Made by a program: the position numbers and the translations under genes
Notes under the pieces: model-generated
Database searches by the model: none
Seen by the model: the letters and a program-made list of their open reading frames with translations, nothing else
What the model was told of the DNA's origin: nothing
NCBI GenBank assembly: GCA_002077045.2
Contig: KZ111141.1
Coordinates: 423,001 to 487,000 of the forward strand
Direction: 5' to 3'
DNA length: 64,000 bases
DNA from: Rachicladosporium sp. CCFEE 5018
Lineage: Eukaryota > Ascomycota > Dothideomycetes > Cladosporiales > Cladosporiaceae
Part shown: positions 1-11,786 of the stretch, piece after piece
Numbering within the stretch: position 1 is the stretch's first letter
Layout: every line of letters begins with the position of its first letter

Positions 1-115
1 AGTGTGCTCGCTCCATCCGGAATTGGGAATTGCTCGATGAGCACGACAAGTCGCTCTGCAGAATGACGAGCGTGAGGGGCTGGGTGGTCCTTGAAGGCAA
101 GTACCTCAATGCCGT

Positions 116-1627
116 CTAAAAGGTATTGAAACTCAAAGAAGCCTCCCAAGCATCAGCTCTCCGGTACTCCAGAACCTTAGGATGCATGTTCGCTTCCGCG
201 ACTGTAGATTTTGGCCGGTCGGTACGGCTATGCGACTTGGTCAGAAGCGCCGTGCGCTTTCGCAACATGGGAGATTTGATGTCTACGAGGTAGCGGGCGT
301 GGGCTTTACCGAAAACCCTCACTTGTGTCCATGGAGTTGTCTTGAGTGCTGCGCCCTGAGCCACCCATTGACGGCTAACATCGCCAAAATCTACGTCGTA
401 CTTTGCACAGATCGCCTCCATGCGGAGAGTCATGGCAACTGAGTGCAGATATTCCCCCATGATGTTGAGCACACAGCATATATATTGAGCTGCTCTCAGA
501 TCCCAGGTTTGCAAATCGTCGTCTACGGTAAGCTTCGAGTGAATCTCGACCAGACCCAACTCTATCGTTCCGAGTAGAGCACTCTCTGGATCGCTGTAAT
601 CAACCTTCACCGGGCCAATTGTCGAAATGATGCCGTACAAGCCATAAACCTTGTCGCACGCCAGCGTCGAGTACTGTCCAGCATGAGTCTGGATTGCATC
701 GGTCATCATCATTCGTCCTCCGCGTGCCCTGTCCGTATTCAGGGCCGTGTCCTCCAGCAGGAAAAGTACAAGCATTGCCTTACCGTAAATACCCACCGGG
801 CGGATCTTGTCTGAGTAATAACGTACCCCATCATCGCGATCACTGTGAATATTCGGGGTGCTGAGCTCTCCACGGATTCCAATATCGGGAAAGCAATGCT
901 GCAAATACTGGAAAAGAACTCTTCATGGTATCGCCAGCTTCTTGTATCGCACTGTCAAGGTTTACGCCAGTAACATTTCCTGGACCACCCACAGCCGCGT
1001 CCAGTATGGGCAGCTCACGATAGGGGCCAGGATGTATATACTAACCCACATTCCGTCGGTCCAATCGTGATCGAGCCATGCCCCAAGAGAGTCCAAACGT
1101 AGCGTGAGATCAATCTTACGCCGTTCGGGTACTTCCAATGCTTCAGGGACCAGGCTGAGAGCTGCCATGTCGAAGTAAAGCTGCCACAATTCCGCGTTCT
1201 GGTGAATGTCAAGCGAATCCTCGACTTTCACGGGCTGTGTACCCAGCCAGGCTACGACCTCAATAGTGTCGCGATACACATCTCCCATCAGCGCGACTTG
1301 AGTACTCTTTTCGTCCAAGTCACTCTGATTGATGCATATTGCGTCGACGTACAGCCAGGCTTGCTCACTCTCATGCCGTCGAAGCCGCAGATACTCATAG
1401 AGATTTCGCCGGACCTGAAAAGCATGCCTGTTGATCGTAATGCTACAAACCGCGTCTTCGTTTCCCCAGTTGTACGATAAAGCTTGATATTGAGGGGTGT
1501 CTGCTGGGGAATGTATAGCAAGCTCGAAGTCGACGGTGTCGTCCTCACCGTTTCCAAAACTCGAGAGTCGTAGCAGGCGGATCTGGCGCCGCACGGGATC
1601 AAGTGCATCGTAGAGACAGTCTTGCAT
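116..1627 (-). pseudogene. Broken HET-domain (heterokaryon incompatibility) gene
   Basis: The minus-strand frame opens at an ATG at 1627 and carries the HET-domain signatures: ALSYNWG, then YVDAICINQ, then VAWLGTQP and RLWVVQE. The same frame continues downstream with CDKVYGLYGI and a VDYSDPE motif, also typical of these proteins. Two in-frame stops lie between the halves: TAA at 962-964 and TGA at 923-925. Replacing them with one residue each restores the expected HET spacing, with the TGA where a Trp is usual. The frame ends at 116. A different frame is open from about 157 to the window edge, so a further frameshift or an intron is possible there. HET proteins trigger non-self recognition and cell death in filamentous fungi. 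No GT-AG pair removes both stops without losing the conserved WVVQE motif, so I read this as a pseudogene, although sequencing error cannot be excluded. Confidence 0.75.
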
Positions 1628-2421
1628 GTCGAAGCTCGGGCATGGCCTACTCTCTAGAACTCATTCGTTCAGCTATTCAGACCCGCCTGTGCGCCTGCAA
1701 TCTGCTTTGTGAGATCAAAGCCAGCGCTGTGAGCTTCTCGTTCTCGAATGCAGCAGTCGCGGTTGATGTGAAAGATCTACCTCTCGCCTGGTCGTGGATG
1801 ACCAGATGGAGCACAACCCGACATCGCTTCTCACCATGTGTGCACACTCGGTGAGCCCAATGTGCCTAGAATTTTAATTCATTTGCAAGCAAGATCAAGC
1901 GGAAGTCACATTCCACGGGAGGCAGTATGTGCATAGCTGGGGAACTGTGGATGGAGACATGGTGGCTCGGCAATCATTACTTCGTGTTTCTTCATGCTGC
2001 GGCAAATATATTCTACAAGTTCCCCCACCGAAATGCGACTACGCTCACCCAATCATCCAGTGGGTCGTGCTGCAATCGCAAAGATGGCCTCCCGTATGAT
2101 TTCTATACTCCGAAGCCGCCGAACAATGCTGATCCGAAAAGCTATGCTGGTGTCATCAACAAGTCGCGTAGCAAATTGACAAAATAGCCGAGCAGTATCG
2201 ACAAAATTAGCAAATCGCATGACTCTTCCCAAAAGAACAGGTCGTAATGCGAATAAACAACTTGCATGAGAGCTCCAGCCAAGTCATGCAAGCTTGCCCA
2301 GACCGCCGCATGCATCCCAGTGCATCGTTCGGGAAACTCTGTGCAACGTCGCACAGCTGTGCAATCCCATTCCAATGCTGCACCATCAATGCATATCGGG
2401 AAGTTCCAGATCCGATGCGCC
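1628..2421. other. Intergenic, no supported gene
   Basis: This stretch separates the HET pseudogene start from the 3' end of the velvet gene. Short ORFs occur on both strands, but none shows a domain, a splice pattern or a coherent composition. I see no repeat or RNA gene here. Confidence 0.6.
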
Positions 2422-3879
2422 TCACGAATTCCTCCTCCGCCGCTTCTTCGTCTTGCCCTGTCTTGAGACATTGGCACTCGCAACAGCAGCGACCTTCGCA
2501 GCGACCTCACCTCCCTCTCCGCTGACTGTATCACGGCCTGCCCTCACTGCATTCTCCTCATCACTCGCCTCGTCTTCATCGTCGTCCTCATCCTCATCAC
2601 TCCCGCCTTTCCCTCCCTTTTTTCCCTTGCCCTTGCGCGCCTCACTGCCCTTCTTGACACCCACATTCAGTCCCTGTCTCCTCAGTGCCTTCAATAGCGC
2701 ACTACTAGCCCTCATACCCGGGAAGTCTTTCGCAGGATACACATCGAAGATGTCTGTCACCACACTCGCGACCGCACCGTGCACCGCTCCCTTCGTCATG
2801 TTCATCGGATCTATCCTCAGCAGTTTGAAGTGCAGTCGATGTTTGCCAGGATTTCTGCAGCTCAGGTCCGGGAAGACGAAGAACGTTCCTGCGACACCGT
2901 GTTCGTCTTTCGCCGGGTAGGGGCTAGCTACCAGAGTGCCCATCAGCTTGCGCGTGGCCGGCATCTCCGGTCCGCCAGGCGAGGCTTGCGTTTCGTCCTT
3001 ATCTGTCGATTCGTGTAAGAGCGTGCAATGAAGCGCGAACATAGCATTGTGATCTGCGGCCGGCGCCCCAGTGACACGATCAGTAGTGCGGAGTTGAAGG
3101 ATCGGGGGCGGATCTATCACTCTGCGATCGCGTTCGCCGAAGCCACAAGCGCGGGCTGCGAGGGGTTGCTGCCGGATTGTGAGCGTGTATACGAAGGGTA
3201 GTTCGGGGAGGGTTGCAGGTGGGGCCGGGCCGGTCTGAGGCGATGTGGCGATGGGAGAGCTGAGGTAGCTGCGAGATGAGGAGTTAGAGCGGGAGGTGGG
3301 ACTGTAGTAAGAGTCCGCCCGTTCGGCTGGACGAGGTTGAGGTTGTGAGGGCAAGGCCGCGGGTCTATATTGCTGTTCATGATGTCGTGGAGATGGTTGA
3401 CCCGGGTAATTGGGAGGATGGTCCACGCGATGCGACGTGATATGATGTGGATGAGGCTGTCCGAGCGGTCGCGAGTGTGGCGAGATGGAGGCAGCATGAG
3501 TGAATGCTCTCTGCGACAACGCCGGCTCACTACGTTGCTGGCCAGTCTGCGGAGGCGGAGTCGCTGACAGCAAGGCTGACACTGGAATAGCACCCGTCCT
3601 TGGTGGTGCAAATGAGGCTGGCGTGGGCAACGATGGTTCCAAGGTGGCGAGTCGCGTCGGCGGAGGTGCAGGTCCCCGAAGTGCATGTTGCTGTGCTGGC
3701 AATGTACGCAGAGGTGCTAGTCGAAACTCAGACGCAGCTCTAAGGTCCGCTCGACCAGCATAGCCTGTGCTTAGGAATCCTGGTGCTCGTTGAGTTTGAG
3801 CCATCTCGCCCGGGCGAGGTATGTCCGCCTGTCTATGAGACCAATGTGTCGGCTCATGAGAGCTGCGTGGCGGTGACAT
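2422..3879 (-). CDS. velC: Velvet-family developmental regulator (VelC/VosA type)
   Basis: Velvet proteins are fungal DNA-binding regulators that link development and secondary metabolism. The domain occupies roughly residues 228-410 of this 485-residue model. It includes YTLTIRQQPLAARACGFG, DRRVIDPPPILQL, GTFFVFPDLSCR and VYPAKDFPGMRAS, all diagnostic. The first 225 residues are Pro/Ser/His/Gln-rich and low complexity. The velvet domain is therefore C-terminal, as in VelC, and unlike VeA and VosA, where it is N-terminal. After the domain come a Lys/Gly-rich stretch, an acidic run (about 427-445) and a basic end, KKRRRRNS, which could be a nuclear signal. The first ATG in the open frame is at 3879. 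The frame is open further upstream to about 4104, but only from a GTG codon, so an upstream exon is possible. The family is certain; the VelC assignment rests on domain position. Confidence 0.85.
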   Translation of the reverse strand: MSPPRSSHEPTHWSHRQADIPRPGEMAQTQRAPGFLSTGYAGRADLRAASEFRLAPLRTLPAQQHALRGPAPPPTRLATLEPSLPTPASFAPPRTGAIPVSALLSATPPPQTGQQRSEPALSQRAFTHAASISPHSRPLGQPHPHHITSHRVDHPPNYPGQPSPRHHEQQYRPAALPSQPQPRPAERADSYYSPTSRSNSSSRSYLSSPIATSPQTGPAPPATLPELPFVYTLTIRQQPLAARACGFGERDRRVIDPPPILQLRTTDRVTGAPAADHNAMFALHCTLLHESTDKDETQASPGGPEMPATRKLMGTLVASPYPAKDEHGVAGTFFVFPDLSCRNPGKHRLHFKLLRIDPMNMTKGAVHGAVASVVTDIFDVYPAKDFPGMRASSALLKALRRQGLNVGVKKGSEARKGKGKKGGKGGSDEDEDDDEDEASDEENAVRAGRDTVSGEGGEVAAKVAAVASANVSRQGKTKKRRRRNS

Positions 3880-4104
3880 GGACACAATTTCCAATTCAAT
3901 CGTCGCGAGCAATATAGACCGCGCCTGTCCAGAGGTCTCGACAGAATCCTGGCAGTCCTGCGTGAGGTAATTAACTGCGTCACTGATGGCGTCCACGAGC
4001 GTTGGCTTGCAGTCGTTGACTGGGTCTTTGGTCAGCCGATGAATACCGCAAGGCAATCTCGAAGATACCGCAGGATCGAAGCATATATCGAATGCTGTGG
4101 CCAC

Positions 4105-7100
4105 GAGCAGTCCTTAAGGCATCGCATATGTTAAGCGGCCAAACCGAGTCATGGAAGACCGCGGACTAACGCTGTGCAATGTAGTCGGTGATGGGTAGGC
4201 TGGTCGGAGGAGTAGGCTGCAAATAAGGTGAAGGAGTGCGCGCGCCTTGTGCACGAGTGAAGGGAATGAAGTGGGTCTTTGAAGGTAGCACTGAGAGCGC
4301 ACAATATCTGTGCCCGGACCTTGGAATTGCGATGCTTGCAGGAAGCGGTGGTGCGAAGAACACCTCCGCCGCGGACAGGGATAGCACAGAGATGATGTGT
4401 GAGCAAGACGGGGTACTTAGTGCGTATGTATCTTGCCTTGCTGATGGCCAACCTGCAACATAATGTATATGCAGGTCTCTGTCCATTTTCTCACGCATGC
4501 ATGAGTGTGAACCAGGTGCTGCAAGCTAGCAGTTACGACCATGGTGGTGCTGCCAAAGTCGGCCTCGCACCGGCTGGAGAAACGTTGATTTTCTGGTAGC
4601 GAGTACAAGGAGTTCCTTGACCGGGGTGCGAAGCGTCTGTGAACCGGGGCAAGTCAAGCGGGCATCGCTTCGCATTATTATTGATGTCGTAGTGCAGCAC
4701 AGCCCAAGGTCAGACCAGACGCGGGCATGTCTGCAAGCGAGCGTGCCCCGATCTGATGAATGTGTCGGCGAGCCAGGCAGTCGGATTCCGTGTCGAGGTC
4801 TGTGAGGAGACGGCCCAGCCCAATTTGTGGGATCATGAAAGTGACGCTCGGTGCAGCTCGGGTAGGTAGAGTGCTCAGAAATTACTACGCAATCCTGCAT
4901 GGGATCATTCATCAATCAAACCCAACGCCGCCGCTATGGTCCGAGGATGCGCGCGTGAACCGGGTTGATGGTGTAAGATTCTCCACCGCTCTGCAGAAGA
5001 GTGTGGCGCACACAGTCGCGCGCAAGGTGTCACACGCCGCACGGAACGGATACTGTCGCCGAGGCTCATGGGCCTGTGACTGATACTGAAGGTCGCCGCG
5101 ATTGCCTGCGGACTTGCCAAGTGTGATCGTGCCCAGGATTGCGATGTAGCGACTATGAATGCTTGGGTACGAAGGTACGCCATCGGGCCGTCAAAGGCTG
5201 CTCGGGGATCGAGCCGAACAGACCGTGACGCCTCCAATCTCACCGTGATGGCTCGCATTCTTCCGATTCCATCAGCACCTCCACCGTCACCGCTCATGGA
5301 TCGTGTCATAATTGCGCGCTTTGAGCGAGCACTGACCGGGCTGTTTCTGCACAAATCAGACGTGCAGCTACAGAGTGGCCAGCATACCTTAGGTTGGAGC
5401 AATCAAATGGTTCGCTTGCACACAGCCATCTCGGCACTTCACTACGCCTAGTCCAGCAGCAACATGATGCGCAGACAGCATACTGTATCTGAAATATGGA
5501 CCAGACCGCTATAGCAAGGACGACCCAGAACATTGGGGGCCAGCATGGTTGATAAATCCACGTGCCTTACTCCAGACCTCAATTTTGAGCACATCTACAA
5601 CGTTACAAGCTCTGCAATCACGTCCTGGAAGCACTGGAGTGCATAAATCACGAAATCCGACGCGACTCAACCAATCAGGAAGTTCCGCGCAACCACAACG
5701 GTTCGAGCATACCCACGTGGTCTAACGCCCGCCACCATCGTACAAGGTGCATTCATCGGTCGAACCAGGTCTGAGGCCGTTGCACAAATGGAGCTCGCTA
5801 CGGTCTCCCTGTCACTTTGCACCCCCACACGGCTCGACCGTGTTGCCGGTCCCCCGAAGCAGGCCCCTTCAGCATCCCACGCTTTCGAAACGGGTTTGGT
5901 CTGTCTTACTTTGACATCCGAATATGGCCCGCTTCGCTCGACAGTCGGCGTGGGACTTTACGCGAGTTGAGAATGTCTCACCTCTTCCAGACTTCACTCC
6001 GATTGTTTGACCGTTTCGATCGCCCTGAAAGACTCGCTTCCGGATTACATCGCTCGAGATTGATTGTTCCGGAATCGTGAAAATGTCCACTCTTTCCGTG
6101 TTGCCCGCGAGCGAATATGTCCGCTTCGAGACTGGCTCGCAATTATCCAGTCGAGCGAACATCCAATTGCCGGGCACTGACTCGTCCGCCATGCGCCAGC
6201 GCCCCGGCCCTCTGCTGACAGAAAACGGTCGCCCGAAAACCGTTGCGGAAACGGGCCTAACGGCTCGACAGTCATGGCCGAACGGAGCCGTTGTTCTAGA
6301 TAACCCTGGTTCCATTCGCCATCCGCAAGAGCAACTAGACGGCCGCAAATGATGTCTCGCACATGGTCCATTCCTCGTGCGACTGGAGCTATAGAAGCAG
6401 GCGACTCATGATACGCTACGATGGCGGAAGCCGCGCACTGCGCTCGGAGCGCTGACGAGTCCCAGGCACCATTTGCACTCATTGCAATACCACAGGGCGC
6501 TTTCCGTGGTAGCGACGTGGTCACCTCGGAATTTGCCGTTCACGCACAATGAGAGGTCTGACTGATCGCTCGGAATCATAATCATACCCCGACGGAAGCG
6601 CGATCACGCGAGGAGGCGCTCCGAACTATGTAGAGCGATAGGGCATAAAGCAGTACTGGCCGACTTTTTCGCAAGACTAACGCTTTGCCGATGTGCCCCA
6701 TTGCCGTGCGGTTGAGTAGCTTGCCAGAAATGTAGCCGACAGGCCTAAGTTTCACTTGCGGCAACCTGGCCTATACCACATTTGCAAGCATGTCGACGCG
6801 AACCCTTGGAGATTTACTGGTCACGAAGCGACCGGATTAATGCACTTTGATGTAGCATCGAACTGGTTAGTGCGTGGTGGCCATTCGCAGCTCATGCGAA
6901 GCTCATCCTGCACTCACATTGTGACGAATGATGTGCATGTACGTCTGGACCGGATCACAATACCGTTCCTGGTTCAGCACAGCGACGTTGACTTGACCCA
7001 GATCAAGCAGAGGCCACCGTGAAGAGTTTGGACCGTCCGATCTGCGACTGCCGAGTGGCCGACCCAGAACGTGTCCACGGCGCTCTGACGATGCTACACG

Positions 7101-8203
7101 AAGCTTGCGTAGCTATTTAGCGTCGCGGACAGCAATCGCATCGTAGCATAAAAATGATCCGGTAGCGGCAAAATCAAGCGGCTACTGTCATACATTCCTC
7201 GTCTCCTACATCGAAGCCCTTTGACATCTTCCACATGAGCTACGTTTGTGGGCGCAAATGATGAACATTCGTACCGCTACAACAGATGCCATACTCCTTT
7301 ACCTACACTAACACGTAGCGTGTATTGAGTCCTCCAGCCGTCACACGGTGAAGCCTGACTTGAAACGACACTAAATTGTTGGCGAGTGGATATAGCAGTC
7401 GACATCCATGATCAATAGTGTATAGCTTACAACACAGTCGTGCGGTACGAGCATATCCGGTAAAGTCCCAGTACTACAACCGTGACGACTATCCTCGCGT
7501 CCGTCGATTCCCGAGTCAGAATGCTCCGAGGTGTACCTATATGGTACCGAAGTTCGGGCATTGTGAAAGCCAGGTCACATGCAGCTGACTGCATGGTCCG
7601 CCCTCACTACCCTTGCAGGCCGGAGCAATCCGACCAGAAGATATTGCAGCGAGAGGGTACTCGCAGCGAACGAATATGACAGCGGTTGCTCGCAGCTCTC
7701 GACACGGCACACGAGTTTGACAGGGTGGTCGTACACGTATGGCAGGGTGTGGTAACGATGTTCCATGGTGCAACGTTCCGTGCACGACCGTGGCTTGGTG
7801 TGCTATTGACTAGGATGGATTCACGTGCCGGTAACTGCAGGCGGGCATAATGGGTCGCGCGTACTCGGACGCTCAACGTCGGTTGTGGGTCGCGACAGCA
7901 AACACTGTGACACTCCTGAATGAAGACCATAGCCCGGGTGTCGATCATGGTTGTCTTATCGCGAGATGGCACATCAGTCTATTTGGCGTTTTGCGGTGCT
8001 TCTACCGGCATGCATGTCTGTACACTAGTCGCCGGTTCGCTTGTAGCTACGCTGGCATGCCGTCACCATAGACGGCGGCGTTCATGGCTCTCGGCAAAAT
8101 GCTACGACTTACACGCGCACTTCTCGCTGGCACCAGCCTCGTTACTGTGCGCTCTGCCTCGTTCGCATGTACGCATCCTGCTTGATCCCACAACACCCAC
8201 CTC
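4105..8203. other. Gene-poor 4.1 kb tract
   Basis: No ORF here shows a recognisable domain. Overlapping ORFs of up to about 165 codons lie on both strands (for example 4905-5402, 5869-6348 and 6045-6524, all minus), but they look like chance frames. They overlap one another and have Arg/Ser/Cys-rich, unstructured translations. The base composition is not strikingly AT-rich by eye, so this is not an obvious heavily RIP-mutated repeat. No terminal repeats, target-site duplications or transposase/reverse-transcriptase motifs were seen. Confidence 0.6.
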
Positions 8204-8770
8204 TTACAACTCGTCCAGCAATCTGCCTCTCCGTTCTCGGTCCTCCTCCCACATCCCTCTTGATGCGCGCTCTCCTCTCTCGCCCGGCAGCAACAGCAGG
8301 GCATACATCTTCTCCACGTAGATATTCCAAGCTTCCCACGGCGTCTGGCCAGAAGGCACGACCATCATGCGAACCTCCTCAACTCCGTTCTCGTCCACCA
8401 TGCGGCCATAGACTTTGCTCACACGCCCGTTGCAGATCGTGCTCGGCGGCTGCTTAAGCCAAATACGGCGCTGTGCGTGAGCTCGGCTGGCGACGATGAC
8501 GTTGTTCCACAGACATGGGTGATTGACGAGGCATAGAACATGGTCGACGGCTTTGAGCGGACATGTAGCGCAGCGAAATGTGCCTGCTTTCAGGCCTGTG
8601 GTACACCCAGTGCTGTCTGCTCTGCTCGTGTTTGTGGAACGTGACGCCGCAGCCTGGACCTTCAGACCGGGGAAGACTCGTTCGAGCGTCGCAATGCTTT
8701 TTCCGCCCAGTCTTGGGCGTGTGGCAGACGTACCATGAGGCTTGCGTTTGCGTGCTGTCACCTTGGCCAT
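8204..8770 (-). CDS. Hypothetical basic protein, 188 aa
   Basis: This is a complete ORF with an ATG at 8770. The N-terminus is strongly basic (KVTARKRKPHG). A central cysteine group follows (C56, C67, C70, C80, C86), including CATC, which could be a small metal-binding element but matches no family I know. The second half has a plausible folded segment (VYGRMVDENG, PWEAWNIYVEKMYALLLLPG) and ends in a charged Arg/Glu tail. There is no signal peptide and no convincing intron. It lies 190 bp downstream of the RING/ZZ gene's 3' end and in the same orientation. I cannot assign a function. A lineage-specific gene is the likeliest reading, and a chance ORF is still possible. Confidence 0.5.
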   Translation of the reverse strand: MAKVTARKRKPHGTSATRPRLGGKSIATLERVFPGLKVQAAASRSTNTSRADSTGCTTGLKAGTFRCATCPLKAVDHVLCLVNHPCLWNNVIVASRAHAQRRIWLKQPPSTICNGRVSKVYGRMVDENGVEEVRMMVVPSGQTPWEAWNIYVEKMYALLLLPGERGERASRGMWEEDRERRGRLLDEL

Positions 8771-8961
8771 ATTGTATATGAAAGCATTCTGGGAATCTCA
8801 TGAGGATGCGGCATCTCAGTATGGCATCTCGAACCTGATGTCCCACGGATACAAAGGGCGTGGTTTGCTGGGTTTGACGATGCGTTTCTTCGAGCTTCTC
8901 TCCAGGACTCCTGTTCGTGTCTTTGTCATGTCATCGTCTGGCCCGAAGTATGAGAAAAGCA

Positions 8962-11492
8962 TCATCCCAACATCCTCACATGATTCGCCGGGAACAGGCC
9001 TTTCATGCCAGCGTAGACTCCCCAGAACCAATCCTCGTTCATCCTCTCCACCTCTCTGATCTCAGCATTCTTCGGAAACGAGATCTCATCCCCAATCCCA
9101 TCACCCACGAACCTATTCCATAACGCCAAGCACCTCATACCAACACCACCGTCAGGCGGGACAAGCTGTGAGATCTGCTGAGCAGCTAGCTCAGCTTCGT
9201 CCTCCTTCAAAGCCCAACCGCCAACGGGGCCACGAGCAACCACCCGCTGCTTGCCAGTATGACCGGCGTCTTGCGAGCCGATGACCGCCATGCGGTGCCC
9301 TTGGAGACAGCGGCGCCAGCCTGTAGGTCCGTTTGCCATAGTGATCTTGCCGTGGGCGATGAGATTGTGGTAGCAGTCGTTACAGATGTCGTAATCACCG
9401 TCGTTGCAGATGTTGCAGTGGAAGTGAGTATCGGTAGATGATAAGCCGCGGCGGCAGACATCGCAATCTTGCTGCACTGATAACACCGCGTAGGTGTGCT
9501 CGGGAAGATGAGGCAGGAAAACAAAGTTCGCTTTCGACGTAGCATCCTGGCCCTGTCGAAGGGTGCTCATGTGCTGGACTGGAAGGAGTGGGTGAGTACA
9601 GTGCCAGCCTTTGTTCACACATGAGCTGCAGTAGCCCCAGGCGCCCTCGAGGCAGATATAACAGTGATAGTAACAGGCGTTCGTGAACTGGAAGCATCGC
9701 TCACAGCATGCACCGGCTTGGAGCAGCTGAGCCGGATCTGTGCCTTGACCAGTTTGGTCTGTCTTCCTGAACCTGCGTGCCATCAGTATATGCGGTCTTT
9801 CGACACTCTGTTGTCCGCCTCCCTGTGTCAAGGCCTGTTCCCATCGCGCCCAAGCGAGGAAGCCGAAGCCAAACCAGTGCTTACAGCCCTGACCAGCGCG
9901 ATAGCATGACAGACAGAGGTCAAAATTACCGTCCTCGCATTTCGCGCAGTGATAGTGCAGCTCGTATTGGATCTCGTTGCGTCCGCATCGCTTACAGGCA
10001 ACAGCTGGTACTGTCATGCTAAGCTGCGGCTGCGACTGCACGATTTCGGGCGCAAAGGCTGCCAATGACTGCGAGGGACGGACAGACTGGTCTGGTGCAG
10101 GTCTGTCGGTCGGATATGGAGTCACTAGACTGGGTGAGCTGTTATTAGTAGCACCCGACTGCCGTCGCACGGCTTCTAGCGGATGGACAGAGGGTCGAGC
10201 GGCGTCAATAGAGGATCGATGTGGTCCCGAGGACTGACGAGCCCTCTCTGCGTGTATGACTTCGCGTTGTCCTTCCGGATCCGTGACTCTTCGATTTGAG
10301 TCTGATGGTCGCCTGTGGCGAGCTGACCGCTGCTCTGTGGGTTGAGAAGATGTGAGGTCTGTCGCTGATCGCGCAGCAGAGTGAATCGTGCCTTCAGACG
10401 TTCGATGAGCCGATCGATCACTTCGTTGACTAGTATTGCTCGTGGATCTGCTGTGTCTAGTCCTTGGTTCCTGTAGCGTCTGCTCGAAGAGATGCGGTCG
10501 CGATATCGGAGGTCGATTCCTGGCCTGAATTGATGTAGCATCTGGAGCACCGCGTTCCGATGTTGCATTCACTGCGCCGGATCGTACTTCACTGTCGGCC
10601 CTCGACCTACGGTCACGGTTATGGGATCGATCTCTACGTCGCTGTCGTCTACGATACTCCGCAGCAATACGCTCGGTCAATGCCTCCTCCTGCTGTGGCG
10701 TGAGATTCTCAATGTCGATGCCATCCAGTACACCTGATGCCATGATAGACTGCATGATCTCGGACTGCACTTCCTGCGAGTCTGACTCCGATGCGCTCAA
10801 CAGACTACGCAGACTTGGCTGATGCTCGACCTGTCTCTCCTCAACATCCCTAGCACGCTGCGTTGCCCAAGTACTGGGTTGCTGTCTGCTCGTCGTGTCC
10901 CGCACTCGAGGCGCGTTTTTCTGCTGCTGACGAGCGCGGCGGTCCACCCGCTGCTCATTCACACGAGCGCGTCTGTTCGCTTCCACAGCAGGGTCTATGT
11001 CCGCCATACTTAACGCCATGGTCTCGCCGAGGAGTCTCTCGTCCTCGCTGTCATCGGAACCCTCTTGCGTCTCGATCTTCGGGATCACATTATCTCCAGG
11101 CTTGTAGTGCCGGCGCATCTCAGCCATCTCCGCCTCCGTCTTGCCTCGTGCTGGGTTGGCCCTCAGAAACATGTCCAGCAACGTCGTGACGGTAGCATTT
11201 GGCCTCGTGTCTCGCACTTCGGCTCGACATGATGGGCACGAATATGGCTGCGTGCGCTTTCGCGATCGCGTTGCTGCTGTCGCCTGCCATGTGAACCATT
11301 CTTTCAGACAAGAACCGCAAAAGGTATGAAGGCAGTCGAGGAGGGTCAGCGGTTGATAGAGGACGTCTGTGCAGATCTACGGTAACGTCAGTCTTCCACA
11401 TCTCACATGTTCGAGTGCTGCCGTACCGAGCACGATAGCTCCTTTTCAAGGTCCACGCCCCCATTTCCACTTCCCTGAGTTGGTTCCGCCAT
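8962..11492 (-). CDS. RING finger / ZZ-type zinc finger / SH3 protein, probable E3 ubiquitin ligase
   Basis: Exon 1 is 11492-11427 (22 codons from the ATG) and exon 2 is 11376-8962. They are separated by a 50-nt intron (GTACGG...CCGTAG). Splicing joins ELSCS to ICTDVLYQPL and completes a C3HC4 RING of the CHFR kind (DCLHTFCGSCLKEWF, YSCPSCRAEV) within residues 21-75. The intron thus falls inside the first Cys pair of the RING. A long Arg/Ser/Gln-rich disordered region follows. Next come three ZZ-like zinc modules near residues 477-520 (CKRCG, CAKCEDGNFDLC), 577-620 (CCERC, CYICLEGAWGYC) and 657-700 (CDVCRRG, CNICNDGDYDIC). The last 55 residues form an SH3-like fold (EDWFWGVYAG, GLFPANHV). Total length is 826 residues. 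RING domains recruit E2 enzymes; ZZ and SH3 modules are protein-binding. The substrate is unknown. Confidence 0.85.
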
Positions 11493-11786
11493 CACGCCTA
11501 CTAAAAGTCAAGTTCTCGCGCCGGGCGTTTGTCTGGCGATCCCCGCCGAGGTACAGCTGAGCAAGTGGTGGGGTGTGGAGGCCTAGGTGGCGTCGGTGAG
11601 GTGACGAACATGCGTGCCAGGGCATATCATGCACGATGAACCTCACATATGCTTTGCATCAGGTCACGAAACCGATACATCTACCTGGAGAAGCTCGGGT
11701 GGGCGTACACCAATTGCACTTCAAGCACTTCGTCAGAGACCATTGGTGAACATTTGATATCTGTTGCAGTCTACACTGCGAGTACA

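Noticed and set aside
905..964. An intron removing the two stops in the HET gene
   Set aside because: GT-AG pairs of suitable length (for example GTAAAC...TTCCAG) put the downstream exon in the wrong frame, and the frame-keeping choice deletes the conserved WVVQE motif.
3880..4104. N-terminal extension of the velvet protein
   Set aside because: The frame is open but begins with GTG and has no ATG or clear splice acceptor. The first ATG is at 3879.
5790..6530. Overlapping 159-codon minus-strand ORFs as real genes
   Set aside because: They overlap in different frames, lack domains and splice signals, and have random-looking composition.
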